DNA of 64,000 nucleotides, taken from positions 62,001-126,000 of the forward strand of contig JAUHWY010000002.1 in assembly GCA_030427255.1 (NCBI GenBank), in the 5' to 3' direction. The stretch comes from Bacteroidia bacterium (GTDB taxonomy: Bacteria > Bacteroidota > Bacteroidia > CAIKAF01). The translations under genes were made by a program, and so were the position numbers. The notes under the pieces are model-generated. The model saw only the letters and a program-made list of their open reading frames with translations, did not search any database and was not told the DNA's origin. This document shows positions 18,011-26,240 of the stretch, piece by piece (position 1 is the stretch's first letter; each line of letters begins with the position of its first letter).

Positions 18011-18037
18011 ACCCCAACCTCGGAGAAAGGTTGGGGT
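18005..18037 (-). terminator. Terminator after trigger factor
   Basis: A perfect 10-bp stem ACCCCAACCT/AGGTTGGGGT (18011-18020 with 18028-18037) with a seven-base loop is followed on the minus strand by TATTTTTG. It lies 18 bases after the tig stop. Confidence 0.75.
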
Positions 18038-18055
18038 CTTAGCCTTTAAAAATGC

Positions 18056-19435
18056 TTAAGCCTGCGGAGCCTCTGCTTGTTGGATTTCTTTTTCGGCTTC
18101 TTCCCAAGGCAGGTTTTGCTCTGGAATGCTCATTTGATCTTTGAGGTATTGAAGCACTTTAAACTCAACCATGTTGGTGTAAATGCGCTCCATTTCTTCC
18201 CGGTCGGTTTTGAATCGTGCCACAACGGCTTGCATTTGCTCTTCGGGCAAGGGGTAGCCCATATCGCGCAACCTTCTGCGTACTGTAGTTTCGGCTTCTT
18301 GGTTGAGTTCTTCCTGACTTACCTCAATCTTATTGTCCTGTTCAACCTTGGCTCTTAGCACTTGCCAGCGGATGTAGCGTTCGTCGTTTTGGAACATATC
18401 CTCGGCAATGCTCAAAAAGTCTTGTGCTTTATTGTCGCTTTGTTTTTCGGCTTTTATGGCCAACCAACGTTTCAAAAAGGATGCGGGAAGGGGAACAGGA
18501 TTGGCATCAATTATGGCCTCTCTGAGCTCACCCAGCAATTTTCCGTCCAATCGAGGTTGGATGGTAGATTTTAGGTAGTCGTTAAGCCGTTGTCTGGCTT
18601 CTTCTTCGTTCGTTACTTCTCCTTCTCCAAAAACTTTATCATAAAACTCTTGGGTGAGTTCGGCATCGGTCATGCGGGTAATATGCACCACCTTAAAAAG
18701 TACTTCGTTGGGAAGGCTTTCTAGCGCCTCCTCGTCCGTAGCCAAATAAATGGAGGCTGCTTTTTTATCTTCGAAAAGGGTGTGTGGGTTAAAGCTAAAC
18801 TCATCGTCCCTGTTTAAGCCCACAAAAAGCGCTTTGTCTTCCTCCTTTTGAATCCGATCGGTAGGGATAAACAAGCCTTTTACCGTTTTAAAGGTTTCAG
18901 GGTCGTCCAAGTTTTCGTGATAATACATTTCGCCGGAAACCATATCGCCTTGTTGAGACTCTTCCGGGCTTTCGGTTTTGCCGTATTGCTTGCGCAAATT
19001 TTTGAGCTCTTCGTCTATTTGGGCATCGGTAACTTCAACTACCAAACGTTGCAGTTCGTGTTTTTTAGGCACTTCTACGGTAGCCTCGGGCATTAAGCCA
19101 ATGGAGTAGGCAAAGGAAAAGTCCGATTCCTTAGCAAAATCCATGGCATCTTGGGTTTCCGGAATGGGTTCGCCCAAATAATCGATTTTATTTTCTCTAA
19201 GGAATTCAAAGAGTTTTTCGGTAACCAGTTTTCCCACTTCGTCTGCTCTAACCGAAGAAGCATACATTTTATTTACCAAACCGGGAGGCACTTTTCCCGG
19301 TCTGAAACCGGGCATGTTCACCCGTTTGCGAAGGTCTTTAAGGGCTTGATTTACTTGAGTGCTGTAGTCTTCTGGAACCACATCAATAGAGACCTTCAGT
19401 ACGAGGTCTTCTTGTTTTTCCTGGGAAATGTTCAT
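18056..19435 (-). CDS. tig: Trigger factor
   Basis: 459 aa ribosome-associated chaperone. The ribosome-binding signature is FRPGKVPPGLVNKMY in the N-terminal domain (~40-55), preceded by beta strands (VSIDVVPEDYSTQVNQAL). The middle domain (~155-245) replaces a canonical PPIase-like FKBP domain and is diverged (PTDRIQKEEDKALFVG), as commonly seen in Bacteroidota. The C-terminal domain is long and helical. The start MNISQEKQED at 19435 was chosen because the frame upstream runs into the tRNA gene. It is followed by clpP-clpX, a classic protein-quality-control neighbourhood. Confidence 0.93.
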   Translation of the reverse strand: MNISQEKQEDLVLKVSIDVVPEDYSTQVNQALKDLRKRVNMPGFRPGKVPPGLVNKMYASSVRADEVGKLVTEKLFEFLRENKIDYLGEPIPETQDAMDFAKESDFSFAYSIGLMPEATVEVPKKHELQRLVVEVTDAQIDEELKNLRKQYGKTESPEESQQGDMVSGEMYYHENLDDPETFKTVKGLFIPTDRIQKEEDKALFVGLNRDDEFSFNPHTLFEDKKAASIYLATDEEALESLPNEVLFKVVHITRMTDAELTQEFYDKVFGEGEVTNEEEARQRLNDYLKSTIQPRLDGKLLGELREAIIDANPVPLPASFLKRWLAIKAEKQSDNKAQDFLSIAEDMFQNDERYIRWQVLRAKVEQDNKIEVSQEELNQEAETTVRRRLRDMGYPLPEEQMQAVVARFKTDREEMERIYTNMVEFKVLQYLKDQMSIPEQNLPWEEAEKEIQQAEAPQA

Positions 19436-19456
19436 GAAGTATTCTAAAAGAAGTAG

Positions 19457-19538
19457 TGCGGATGGAGGGACTCGAACCCCCACGCCTTTCGGCACCAGAT
19501 CCTAAGTCTGGCGCGGCTACCAATTACGCCACATCCGC
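19457..19538 (-). tRNA. tRNA-Leu (anticodon UAG)
   Basis: On the minus strand a complete cloverleaf can be drawn: acceptor stem GCGGATG/CATCCGC, D arm with AATTGGTAGC, anticodon arm CCAGA-CTTAGGA-TCTGG with anticodon TAG, a long variable arm (TGCCGAAAGGCG) typical of leucine, and T arm GGGGGTTCGAGTCCCTC. The discriminator base is A and CCA is not encoded. It lies 21 bases upstream of tig and may share its promoter. Confidence 0.96.
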
Positions 19539-19555
19539 GTGCTAAATTGAGGGGG

Positions 19556-19586
19556 CAAAGTTAAGTGCTGTTTGTGGAATTGCCAA
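19556..19586 (-). promoter_or_regulatory. Promoter of tRNA-Leu and probably tig
   Basis: On the minus strand TAACTTTG (19556-19563) matches the -7 consensus, and TTG at 19584-19586 is a -33 element with a 20-base spacer. The box ends 17 bases before the tRNA 5' end. Confidence 0.7.
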
Positions 19587-19588
19587 AA

Positions 19589-19936
19589 CTATTTGCCCTC
19601 CCTTTGCCTTAATTTTTTCCAGCTATAAAATCCTTTTCTAAACCAATGCAGCAGCAACAGACCCAACACTAGGGAAATCAGCCAACCCAAAGGATGGTAA
19701 TCCAAGCTTTCTTGCCATTCACCATGCATTAAATGCTTTATGCTTCTGGTTAGTCCGCAGCCCCAGCATTCCACCTGAAACAAACGGACCGAAATACACA
19801 CCGGTTCGCCCTCGTCAAAATAGCCGGCAGGAAGACTCCATATATATAAGACAATGCCAAAGGCAACAAAAGGCCTTAAAACTATGAAAAGAGCTTTGAG
19901 ACTTTGTTTGTCAAAGCTTTTCTTCATAGTCCTCAT
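19589..19936 (-). CDS. DUF2752 membrane protein
   Basis: 115 aa (or 112 aa from the ATG at 19927). Two hydrophobic segments flank the signature VECWGCGLTRSIKHLMHGEW, equivalent to the CPGCGxTRA motif of DUF2752 small membrane proteins, followed by DYHPLGWL. The Cys pair may bind metal or form a disulfide; the function of the family is unknown. The gene overlaps the 3' end of the TM2-domain lipoprotein gene, so the two are probably co-transcribed. Confidence 0.8.
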   Translation of the reverse strand: MRTMKKSFDKQSLKALFIVLRPFVAFGIVLYIWSLPAGYFDEGEPVCISVRLFQVECWGCGLTRSIKHLMHGEWQESLDYHPLGWLISLVLGLLLLHWFRKGFYSWKKLRQREGK

Positions 19937-20714
19937 AATTGGCAGGCTTTAAATCGCCAGTGAGGATGCGGATAAAATCTACTAAGGCCCAAATACCACA
20001 ACAGCCCACAGTAAACAATTGAATGATGCCAATAACGGTATAGCCTAAGTAAAACCGATGCACGCCCAATGCCCCAAAGAAAAAGCAAAGCAATGCTGCC
20101 ACCAACTGGCTGAGTCCCACGTATGGCTCTTGCTCTTGATTTTCTGAGCCGGTCACCGTATCGGAGTCCTCCGAACTTTCGCTTCTTGCCTTTTCAATGA
20201 TGGTTGGTTCTTCCTCTTCTTTCTCCGGTAGTTCAGGTTCTATCAAATCGTTAAACAACATGCTGGTGCCTTTAGCGTAGACAATGCGGTGCACCCGCTC
20301 CAGTGGCTCCACAATAATGTCGCCGGATTCTTTTTGACCACAATTTTTGTAGGCCACTCCAGATTCGCGTACCTCTACCACATGCACTTCCTTTTCCGAA
20401 CCATCAATAAAAACAATTCGGTCGCAATCTTCCTTTAAGAAAACCCGAATTGGAGAAATGGGTTCCGCTGTGGCTGCCTCCAAAGCGACTTCCCTCTTTT
20501 CGGTTTCTGCTGCACCCATGGCTGCCCAGACCTGACCAAGCTCCGGTTTTGCAGGTGTTGCCTTTGTGGGTGTTTTTATGTTTTTAGCCATGCGCCACGC
20601 ATAGCCGGGATTGTATTTCCTTTTCTGTGCAAAACGGCCATTGTTCACTTGGTCGGTGGTTTCACAGGAAAGGAGAGCGATTAAAAAACAGAAGATTAAG
20701 GGTAAAAGGCGCAT
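19911..20714 (-). CDS. TM2-domain lipoprotein
   Basis: 267 aa. MRLLPLIFCFLIALLSC is a lipoprotein signal with lipobox Cys17. Residues ~95-165 form a small beta domain (DRIVFIDGSEKEVHVVEV), then an acidic Glu/Ser-rich linker (~165-195). The C-terminal ~60 residues are a TM2 domain: FFFGALGVHRFYLGYTVIGI, TVGCCGIWALVDFIRI. Combining a lipobox with a C-terminal membrane domain is seen in Bacteroidota proteins of unknown function. The start at 20714 was chosen for the signal peptide; its -7 box is at 20733. Confidence 0.8.
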   Translation of the reverse strand: MRLLPLIFCFLIALLSCETTDQVNNGRFAQKRKYNPGYAWRMAKNIKTPTKATPAKPELGQVWAAMGAAETEKREVALEAATAEPISPIRVFLKEDCDRIVFIDGSEKEVHVVEVRESGVAYKNCGQKESGDIIVEPLERVHRIVYAKGTSMLFNDLIEPELPEKEEEEPTIIEKARSESSEDSDTVTGSENQEQEPYVGLSQLVAALLCFFFGALGVHRFYLGYTVIGIIQLFTVGCCGIWALVDFIRILTGDLKPANYEDYEEKL

Positions 20715-20732
20715 GGATAAGGTTTTTCGAGG

Positions 20733-20740
20733 CAAATATA
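20733..20740 (-). promoter_or_regulatory. -7 box for the TM2-domain lipoprotein (TATATTTG)
   Basis: On the minus strand TATATTTG matches TAnnTTTG, 18 bases before the ATG at 20714. The -33 position would fall inside or at the edge of repeat R3. Confidence 0.55.
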
Positions 20741-20756
20741 TTGATTTTATGGTTTT

Positions 20757-20905
20757 GGGCGGCCGGGCGGGCCCTTGTTGCAAGTCCTCACAGGCAAGTT
20801 TCTGTGGCTAAGCCGTGCGTGGTCCCCCGAAGCCTCGGGGGCCTCCGCCGGCCAAGCCACAGTGCCTTGCCTGCTCCGGGCTTTTCACAGCGGTCCCTGC
20901 CGCAG
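20757..20905 (-). repeat. Structured intergenic repeat R3 (minus orientation)
   Basis: Read on the minus strand it begins CTGCGGCAGGGACCG and ends AAGGGCCCGCCCGGCCGCCC. The terminal helix is GCGGC/GCCGC, the second helix AAG/CTT as in R9, and the central stem pairs CTGTGGCTTGGCC with GGCTTAGCCACAG and GCAGGCAAG with CTTGCCTGT. An apical hairpin GGCCCCCGAGG/CTTCGGGGG is conserved in position with R8 and R9. It lies in the divergent promoter region between the TM2 lipoprotein and the DEAD-box helicase. The rest of this 413-base gap holds the two promoters and the helicase leader. Confidence 0.83.
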
Positions 20906-20990
20906 ATTCCCCCTCCGTGTACGGTGCATTTTAGTGCCTTAATGAATGGTGGTCTTCGTCCATGTAAAGCGTCTCTTGGACTCAAAATAG

Positions 20991-21019
20991 TTGCAAGCCA
21001 AAGAAATTCCGTATATTTG
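20991..21019 (+). promoter_or_regulatory. Promoter of the DEAD-box helicase
   Basis: TTG at 20991-20993 and TATATTTG at 21012-21019 with an 18-base spacer form the best -33/-7 pair in the window. Transcription would begin near 21024, leaving a leader of about 100 bases before the ATG at 21128, longer than others here. Leaders of cold-inducible helicases are often regulatory; no specific fold is claimed. Confidence 0.72.
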
Positions 21020-21127
21020 CAGTCATAATTCAATATCTCATCCCGCACCTGCAACCCAATTTTTACGATTCTATCAGGTCTGAAGAGCCGTCATTACCGG
21101 CCAGCGCGGGGTGTACAAATTCAATGT

Positions 21128-22519
21128 ATGCATAAATCAAATCAGGCTTCCGATGGGAAGCGCGGGAACCAAGAGAGAAACAATTACCGCCCACAAAAAT
21201 CAAGATCCAGAAACAACAAGAAAAGCAGCAGAGAGTTTATTTCTCTGGACATGTTGCAAAAAGAGGCCAAAGCGCCTACTGTGGAAGAGCAAATGCAAAC
21301 CCGCAGTTTCGATTCCTTGGCTCTTTACCACGGCTTTGCCCGTAACCTTAAGAGTCAAAATATTGAACGCATGACCGAGATCCAAGAAGGAACTTGGGAT
21401 CCGCTCATGGAAGGCGAGAATGTGCTAGGCTTAGCACGTACCGGCTCCGGCAAAACACTGGCTTTTTTGTTGCCATTGCTTCAGCGTAAAATGGACGGTG
21501 AGTCCGGTCTAAAAGCCTTGGTCATTAGTCCAACCCGTGAATTGGCCGGACAAATTGGCGCCAATGCCAATAAACTGGTAGCAGGTACCAACATCAAAGC
21601 AGCTTGCTTTACCGGTGGTACAGATATGCTCAACGATATCCGCCACTTGCACCGCAAACCCGAGATTGTTATCGGCACTCCCGGTCGTCTAATGGACCTT
21701 TTGGAAAGAGGGCACATGGACTTAAGGGGCTTTTCGGTGCTAATTCTCGACGAATTTGACCGTATGCTAGACATGGGATTCGTGGACGACGTGCATATGA
21801 TTGCCTCTGCCATGCCCCAGCGTCAGCAAACCTTGCTTTTTTCTGCCACCGTTCAAGGCCGGATTGAGCCTGAAATCAAACGCATTTTAGATGGCGCTCC
21901 AGCCGTTCGGGTGGAAGTAAATAAGGGCGACAAGCCCAATGAGAGCGTGCAGCAAGAAGTGGTGCATGTGCCCGAAGGAGGTACCCGTTTCGATACCTTG
22001 GTGGATGTGCTCAAGGAAAAAGGCGGAGAACGCGTATTGGTGTTCTCTGAAACCAAGCGCGGGGTAAGCAAAATCACCGCTCGTCTTAAAAAGGCAGGAG
22101 TTGCCGTCGACGAAATTCATGGCGATAAGTCACAGAATTACCGCAACCGAGCTTTGGATAAATTTAAGAAAGGTAAGATCCGGGTTTTGGTAGCTACCGA
22201 TGTAGCCGCCCGTGGACTTGATATTCCTTTGGTTTCAGACGTTATTAACGTTGAAATTCCAAGAACCTACGATAGCTACATTCACCGAATCGGCAGAACA
22301 GGTAGAGCAGGAAATATGGGTCGTGCCTTTACTATTGTAGAGGGCAACGAAGGTATGTCGCCTTCCGGCGGATCTAAAGGTGGACGCGGGAATTCAAGAC
22401 CTCCCAGAAGCGACAAATTCAAATCGGAGCGTAGCCAAACCGGGTTTAAGCCAAAAGGACAACGTAAGTTCCAAAGCAACAAACCAAAAGCAGTTAAAGA
22501 CGCTCAAGTTACCTTTTGA
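21128..22519 (+). CDS. DEAD-box ATP-dependent RNA helicase
   Basis: 463 aa. A basic, Asn/Arg/Ser-rich N-terminal tail (1-60) precedes the helicase core. Motifs: Q-motif region MTEIQEGTW, I ARTGSGKT, Ia PTRELAGQ, Ib TPGRLMDL, II LDEFDRMLDMGF (DEFD instead of DEAD), III SAT, IV VLVFSETKRG, V ATDVAARGLDIP and VI HRIGRTGRAGN. The C-terminal tail is basic and disordered. Proteins of this type remodel RNA in ribosome assembly, mRNA decay and cold adaptation. The DEFD variant keeps the catalytic Asp-Glu. It is transcribed from its own promoter at 20991. Confidence 0.93.
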   Translation: MHKSNQASDGKRGNQERNNYRPQKSRSRNNKKSSREFISLDMLQKEAKAPTVEEQMQTRSFDSLALYHGFARNLKSQNIERMTEIQEGTWDPLMEGENVLGLARTGSGKTLAFLLPLLQRKMDGESGLKALVISPTRELAGQIGANANKLVAGTNIKAACFTGGTDMLNDIRHLHRKPEIVIGTPGRLMDLLERGHMDLRGFSVLILDEFDRMLDMGFVDDVHMIASAMPQRQQTLLFSATVQGRIEPEIKRILDGAPAVRVEVNKGDKPNESVQQEVVHVPEGGTRFDTLVDVLKEKGGERVLVFSETKRGVSKITARLKKAGVAVDEIHGDKSQNYRNRALDKFKKGKIRVLVATDVAARGLDIPLVSDVINVEIPRTYDSYIHRIGRTGRAGNMGRAFTIVEGNEGMSPSGGSKGGRGNSRPPRSDKFKSERSQTGFKPKGQRKFQSNKPKAVKDAQVTF

Positions 22520-22564
22520 TTCGAACTTTAGCCCCTTGGCATATGTTCGGTGGTAAAACACCTT

Positions 22565-22843
22565 ATGGATGCTTTAACGGATAAAGAAATGGACCGTGTA
22601 ATAGAAATGGCCTGGGAGGATCGAACTCCTTTCGAGGCCATTTATGTTCAGTTTTCTCTTACCGAATCGGATGTAATTCGGCTTATGCAACGCCAATTAA
22701 AGCCAAATTCTTTCAAGCGGTGGAGAAAGAGAGTCCAAGGTCGTTCTACCAAACACTTGAAGCTAAGAAGTTTCACAGCCGGCACCTTTAAAAGTAAGGC
22801 TCAGCGGCACATTACCGGGAATCGAATTTCCGGAAAGAATTAA
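22565..22843 (+). CDS. DUF2805 / TIGR03643 family protein
   Basis: 92 aa. The N-terminal half (LTDKEMDRVIEMAWEDRTPF, LTESDVIRLMQRQLKPNSF) looks like a small helix-turn-helix-like domain and the C-terminal half is strongly basic (KRWRKRVQGRSTKHLKLRS). This matches the short DUF2805 proteins that I recall as common in Bacteroidota and Proteobacteria with unknown function; DNA or RNA binding is plausible from charge alone. The ATG at 22565 is preferred to an in-frame GTG at 22550. Confidence 0.75.
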   Translation: MDALTDKEMDRVIEMAWEDRTPFEAIYVQFSLTESDVIRLMQRQLKPNSFKRWRKRVQGRSTKHLKLRSFTAGTFKSKAQRHITGNRISGKN

Positions 22844-22870
22844 GATTTAATAGTATTTTTCGCCCGGCTA

Positions 22871-22878
22871 TACATTTG
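22871..22878 (+). promoter_or_regulatory. -7 box immediately ahead of the desaturase (TACATTTG)
   Basis: An exact TAnnTTTG match only three bases before the ATG at 22882. If used, the mRNA would be leaderless. No TTG is seen at the -33 distance. Confidence 0.4.
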
Positions 22879-22881
22879 CCT

Positions 22882-23856
22882 ATGAACACTGAGAACATTT
22901 CTCCGGCGCAAGCCTTAAAAAAACCAAGTTACACCTCCCCTGAGGGCCCGGCGCCTCAAGAGTTGGAAAAGGAAAGCCGCAACAAACCGCGGGTGGCAGA
23001 TCAAATAGGTTTTGCCTTGATTCACTTGTCTCCCTTGCTCATGATATGGACAGGGTTTACTTGGAAAGACTGGTTGGTATGTTTGTTTATGTATTATTTC
23101 CGAATGTTCTTTATCAGTTCGGGCTACCACCGCTACTTTGCGCACAAAACCTACAAGACCGGAAGGATTTACCAGTTTTTAATTGCGTTTTTTGCTCAAA
23201 CCAGCGTGCAAAAAGGAGCGCTTTGGTGGGCCTCAACCCATAGGGTGCACCACCGCTACAGCGATACCCCAAAAGACCCGCACTCTGCCAATATCTATGG
23301 TTTTTTCTATGCCCACATGGGATGGATTATGGGACCCGACTACCAAAAAACGCGTTATGAGCTAATCCAAGATTTTGCCAAATACCCTGAGCTGCGGTTT
23401 TTGAATAAATTTTTCCTAGTTCCTCCGGTGATTATGGCGGCAGCCATTTATTTTTTGGGCAACAAACTTAATGGTACCGGTTGGACCGATTGGAATGCCG
23501 GCTGGTCTACTTTGGTGGTCGGTTTCCTTACTTCTACTGTGATTTTGTATCACGGAACCTTTACCATTAACTCGTTGATGCATAAAATTGGGAAGCGCAG
23601 GTACCGTACCAAAGACCATAGCCGCAACAATTTTATTCTTGCGCTAATTACCATGGGCGAAGGTTGGCACAACAACCACCATTATTACCAAGGCGCTTGC
23701 AGACAAGGCTTTTTTTGGTGGGAGATTGACCCCAGCTTTTATGTCCTTAAGTTGCTTTCTTTTTTAGGTATTGTGAGTGATATACGTGGAGTTCCCGACG
23801 AAGTGAAATTCAGCGACAAACGAATCGACGGAAAGAAAGCACCCCAAAACGCTTAA
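22882..23856 (+). CDS. Fatty acid (acyl) desaturase
   Basis: 324 aa membrane-bound di-iron desaturase. The three histidine boxes are HRYFAH (SSGYHRYFAHK, ~77), HRVHHRYSD (~117) and GEGWHNNHHYYQ (~255), with hydrophobic spans between them. It resembles delta-9-type acyl-CoA/acyl-lipid desaturases that insert a double bond using O2 and electrons from a ferredoxin or cytochrome b5. The next two genes encode a ferredoxin-NADP reductase and a [2Fe-2S] ferredoxin, which could supply those electrons. Membrane-fluidity control is the likely role. Confidence 0.92.
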   Translation: MNTENISPAQALKKPSYTSPEGPAPQELEKESRNKPRVADQIGFALIHLSPLLMIWTGFTWKDWLVCLFMYYFRMFFISSGYHRYFAHKTYKTGRIYQFLIAFFAQTSVQKGALWWASTHRVHHRYSDTPKDPHSANIYGFFYAHMGWIMGPDYQKTRYELIQDFAKYPELRFLNKFFLVPPVIMAAAIYFLGNKLNGTGWTDWNAGWSTLVVGFLTSTVILYHGTFTINSLMHKIGKRRYRTKDHSRNNFILALITMGEGWHNNHHYYQGACRQGFFWWEIDPSFYVLKLLSFLGIVSDIRGVPDEVKFSDKRIDGKKAPQNA

Positions 23857-23883
23857 AAGGCTTTTCGTTTTTGGGAAGCTTAC

Positions 23884-23891
23884 TATTTTTG
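23884..23891 (+). promoter_or_regulatory. -7 box ahead of the ferredoxin reductase (TATTTTTG)
   Basis: An exact TAnnTTTG match eight bases before the ATG at 23900, in the 43-base gap after the desaturase. It implies a very short leader if active. Confidence 0.45.
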
Positions 23892-23899
23892 TGCGCGTC

Positions 23900-24916
23900 A
23901 TGGAACAATCTGCAATACAAACCGATATTTGCATCGTAGGAGCCGGCCCGGTAGGTCTCTTTGCCGTGTTTGAGGCCGGTCTGCTTAAAATGCGTTGTCA
24001 TTTGGTAGATGCGCTTCCCCAAGTGGGAGGCCAACTCTCCGAAATTTATCCGAAGAAACCTATTTACGATATTCCCGGCTACCCTTCGGTTTTAGCAGGT
24101 GAACTGGTAGATAAACTCATGGAGCAAATAGCTCCCTTTAAACCGGGCTTTACTTTAGGTGAAAGAGTCGAAACCCTGGAACGCCAAGCCGACGACAGCT
24201 TTGTGGTAACTACGTCAGAAGGTACTCAAATTGCTTGCAAAGTGGTAGTGATTGCAGGAGGTTTAGGCTGCTTTGAGCCTAGAAAGCCTGCAGTAGGCAA
24301 CTTAGAAAAATTCGAAGGTAAGGGTGTTTCTTATATGGTATTAGACCCCGAAAAATACAGAGACCAAAAGGTGGTTTTGGCCGGTGGTGGCGACTCCGCC
24401 TTAGATTGGGCTATTTTTCTTTCGGATGTGGCTTCCGAACTATCCTTGGTGCACCGCAACAATACCTTTAGAGGTGCCCCGGAAAGCGCAGAAAAGGTGT
24501 TTGACTTAGCCAAGTCCGGAAAACTGAATTTGTTGTTGGAAAGTGAGGTCACCCAAATATCGGGCAATGGGCATTTGCAAACCGTAACGGTTACCAACAA
24601 ACAAAAAGAAATTCAGGAGCTAAATACCGACGCATTTATTCCTTTGTTTGGACTTACTCCAAAATTAGGTCCCATTGCCGAATGGGGCTTGAACATAGAT
24701 AAAAATGCCATAGAAGTCGATACGTTTGACTACAGCACGGGAGTGCCCGGAGTTTTTGCTATTGGCGATATAAATACCTACCCGGGAAAGTTAAAGCTTA
24801 TTCTTTGCGGCTTTCACGAAGCGGCACTTATGGCTCAATCGGCTTTTAAATTCGTCTACCCCGACCAAAAGCTTAGTTTTAAGTATACCACCGTAAACGG
24901 GGTTAATGCCTTCTGA
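23900..24916 (+). CDS. Ferredoxin--NADP reductase, thioredoxin-reductase-like type
   Basis: 338 aa flavoprotein. FAD motif VGAGPVGLFAVFEAG at ~13, then PQVGGQLSEIYPKKPIYDIPGYP, the second Rossmann motif VVLAGGGDSALDWA (~160) for NAD(P)H, HRNNTFRGAP, and the FAD-closing motif GVFAIGDINTYPGKLKLI (~285). It lacks the CxxC of thioredoxin reductases, as expected for type 2 FNR of the YumC kind. It transfers electrons between NADPH and ferredoxin. Its stop overlaps the start of the ferredoxin gene by one base, which supports a functional pair. Confidence 0.93.
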   Translation: MEQSAIQTDICIVGAGPVGLFAVFEAGLLKMRCHLVDALPQVGGQLSEIYPKKPIYDIPGYPSVLAGELVDKLMEQIAPFKPGFTLGERVETLERQADDSFVVTTSEGTQIACKVVVIAGGLGCFEPRKPAVGNLEKFEGKGVSYMVLDPEKYRDQKVVLAGGGDSALDWAIFLSDVASELSLVHRNNTFRGAPESAEKVFDLAKSGKLNLLLESEVTQISGNGHLQTVTVTNKQKEIQELNTDAFIPLFGLTPKLGPIAEWGLNIDKNAIEVDTFDYSTGVPGVFAIGDINTYPGKLKLILCGFHEAALMAQSAFKFVYPDQKLSFKYTTVNGVNAF

Positions 24917-25257
24917 TGATGGACGAATCTTTTGTGTCCATAGAAGCGGAAGACTTAAATGGCCGTAAGTCGCATTTTGAGGTTCCCAAAGGCATGGGCC
25001 TTTCCTTAATGGAAGTACTCAAGGGCGAAGGGTTTCCTATTTTGGCCACTTGTGGCGGTATGGCTTTGTGTGCTACCTGCCATGTGCAGGTGCTGCAAGG
25101 ATATGATGAGCTGCCCGAAGCCTCAGACGATGAACTGGATATGCTGGAGTCTTTACCTGTGCTTACCGATACTTCACGGCTGAGTTGCCAGTTAAAGATT
25201 GATGCCTTGGAACTGCCCAATCTTAAGGTAAAAGTGTTGGGCGAAGACAATAGTTAG
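24916..25257 (+). CDS. [2Fe-2S] ferredoxin, adrenodoxin type
   Basis: 113 aa. Cluster ligands are seen in CGGMALCATCHV (three Cys, ~47-56) plus LSCQLKI (~93), the pattern of adrenodoxin/Isc-type ferredoxins. The segment LPEASDDELDMLE is the acidic partner-binding helix of this class. It is translationally coupled to the reductase upstream and lies behind an acyl desaturase, so it may carry electrons to that enzyme. An Isc or hydroxylase partner elsewhere cannot be excluded. Confidence 0.92.
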   Translation: MMDESFVSIEAEDLNGRKSHFEVPKGMGLSLMEVLKGEGFPILATCGGMALCATCHVQVLQGYDELPEASDDELDMLESLPVLTDTSRLSCQLKIDALELPNLKVKVLGEDNS

Positions 25258-25359
25258 CCTTGTTTTGACGTTCTAAGCATAGAAAAGATGCATAATCTTT
25301 TTGTTTTAAACGTTGTTTTGGGGAAAACTCGTTTTTTCTTACTACTTTAGTAGTACAAA

Positions 25360-26082
25360 ATGTCGTCAATGCTAAGACAAATAACCACGTACCTTCTTGT
25401 GTTCTTCACCTTGGCCGGTGGTTTTCAGTCTTGTTCTTATCACTATGCTAAGAAAATCAAGGCGTATCGTCGTGCAACTTTGGGAACACCCAATAAGGCC
25501 ACTAAGGATTTTGTTACTGGTCGGTCCAAAACGGGTTACTCCGCTGACTTAGTTCATAAAATCGCTATAGGTTCCTCTGTAGGACTCAATTCTTTTAACC
25601 TAGTCGCCAACAACGTTACTGCTACAGTCAGCGGCATGGTTATGATGGCAGATATTCACTACCATTTGCGTTGGAACTTTTTGCCCATTGGCTACAAAGC
25701 ATCTTTAAGCGCAGATTTTCCTTTCCACCTAGGTATACCTTTGGTTTCCTCAGCAACAGGAACCGTAAGTGATGGCCTCGCCGTTACTCGAATCAACGAT
25801 ATTGGTCCCATGGATATGAGCTTCTTCATACCTGTAACGGTCAACTTTAACTATGGACGAAATGCTCAGGCAGGAGTTCGTGGCGCTGGTATAGGAATCG
25901 GTGGAGGCTACATGATGGCCATTGCGCCCGGAACCGATTTTGCCGACTCAGGTCCATTTACCCATGGTCCTATGGGACAGTTTAACTTCCGTTTTGGAGC
26001 TTGTACCATTGGAAACTGGACCATGTACAGCATCCGTCACCAGACCTTCCAACTCGGCGGATTGTTCGGTATTTCTTTCTAA
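25360..26082 (+). CDS. Putative lipoprotein or outer-membrane protein, 240 aa
   Basis: The N-terminus (MLRQITTYLLVFFTLAGGFQSC, counted from a second ATG at 25369) ends in a lipobox-like GFQSC, suggesting lipidation. The mature part contains amphipathic beta-like strands (IHYHLRWNFLPIGYKASLSADF, SFFIPVTVNFNYGRNAQAG, AGIGIGGGYMMAI, FNFRFGACTIGNW) and a C-terminal Phe, compatible with a small barrel or surface protein. I do not recognise the family. It stands alone after the ferredoxin; the 311 bases after it hold no further gene, only repeat R4. Confidence 0.6.
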   Translation: MSSMLRQITTYLLVFFTLAGGFQSCSYHYAKKIKAYRRATLGTPNKATKDFVTGRSKTGYSADLVHKIAIGSSVGLNSFNLVANNVTATVSGMVMMADIHYHLRWNFLPIGYKASLSADFPFHLGIPLVSSATGTVSDGLAVTRINDIGPMDMSFFIPVTVNFNYGRNAQAGVRGAGIGIGGGYMMAIAPGTDFADSGPFTHGPMGQFNFRFGACTIGNWTMYSIRHQTFQLGGLFGISF

Positions 26083-26240
26083 ACTGCACAACTTTATTGC
26101 TTCTTTACCTGCTAAGGCACTCTTGACTCAGGTCTTCAACGGTTGTCTACTTTATGCAGACTTTTGGGAATTCCCAAAGGGTAGGTTAGTGGATTGGTGA
26201 AGTAGTGTAAATTGTCTCAAAAATTTTTGGAGATTTTAAA

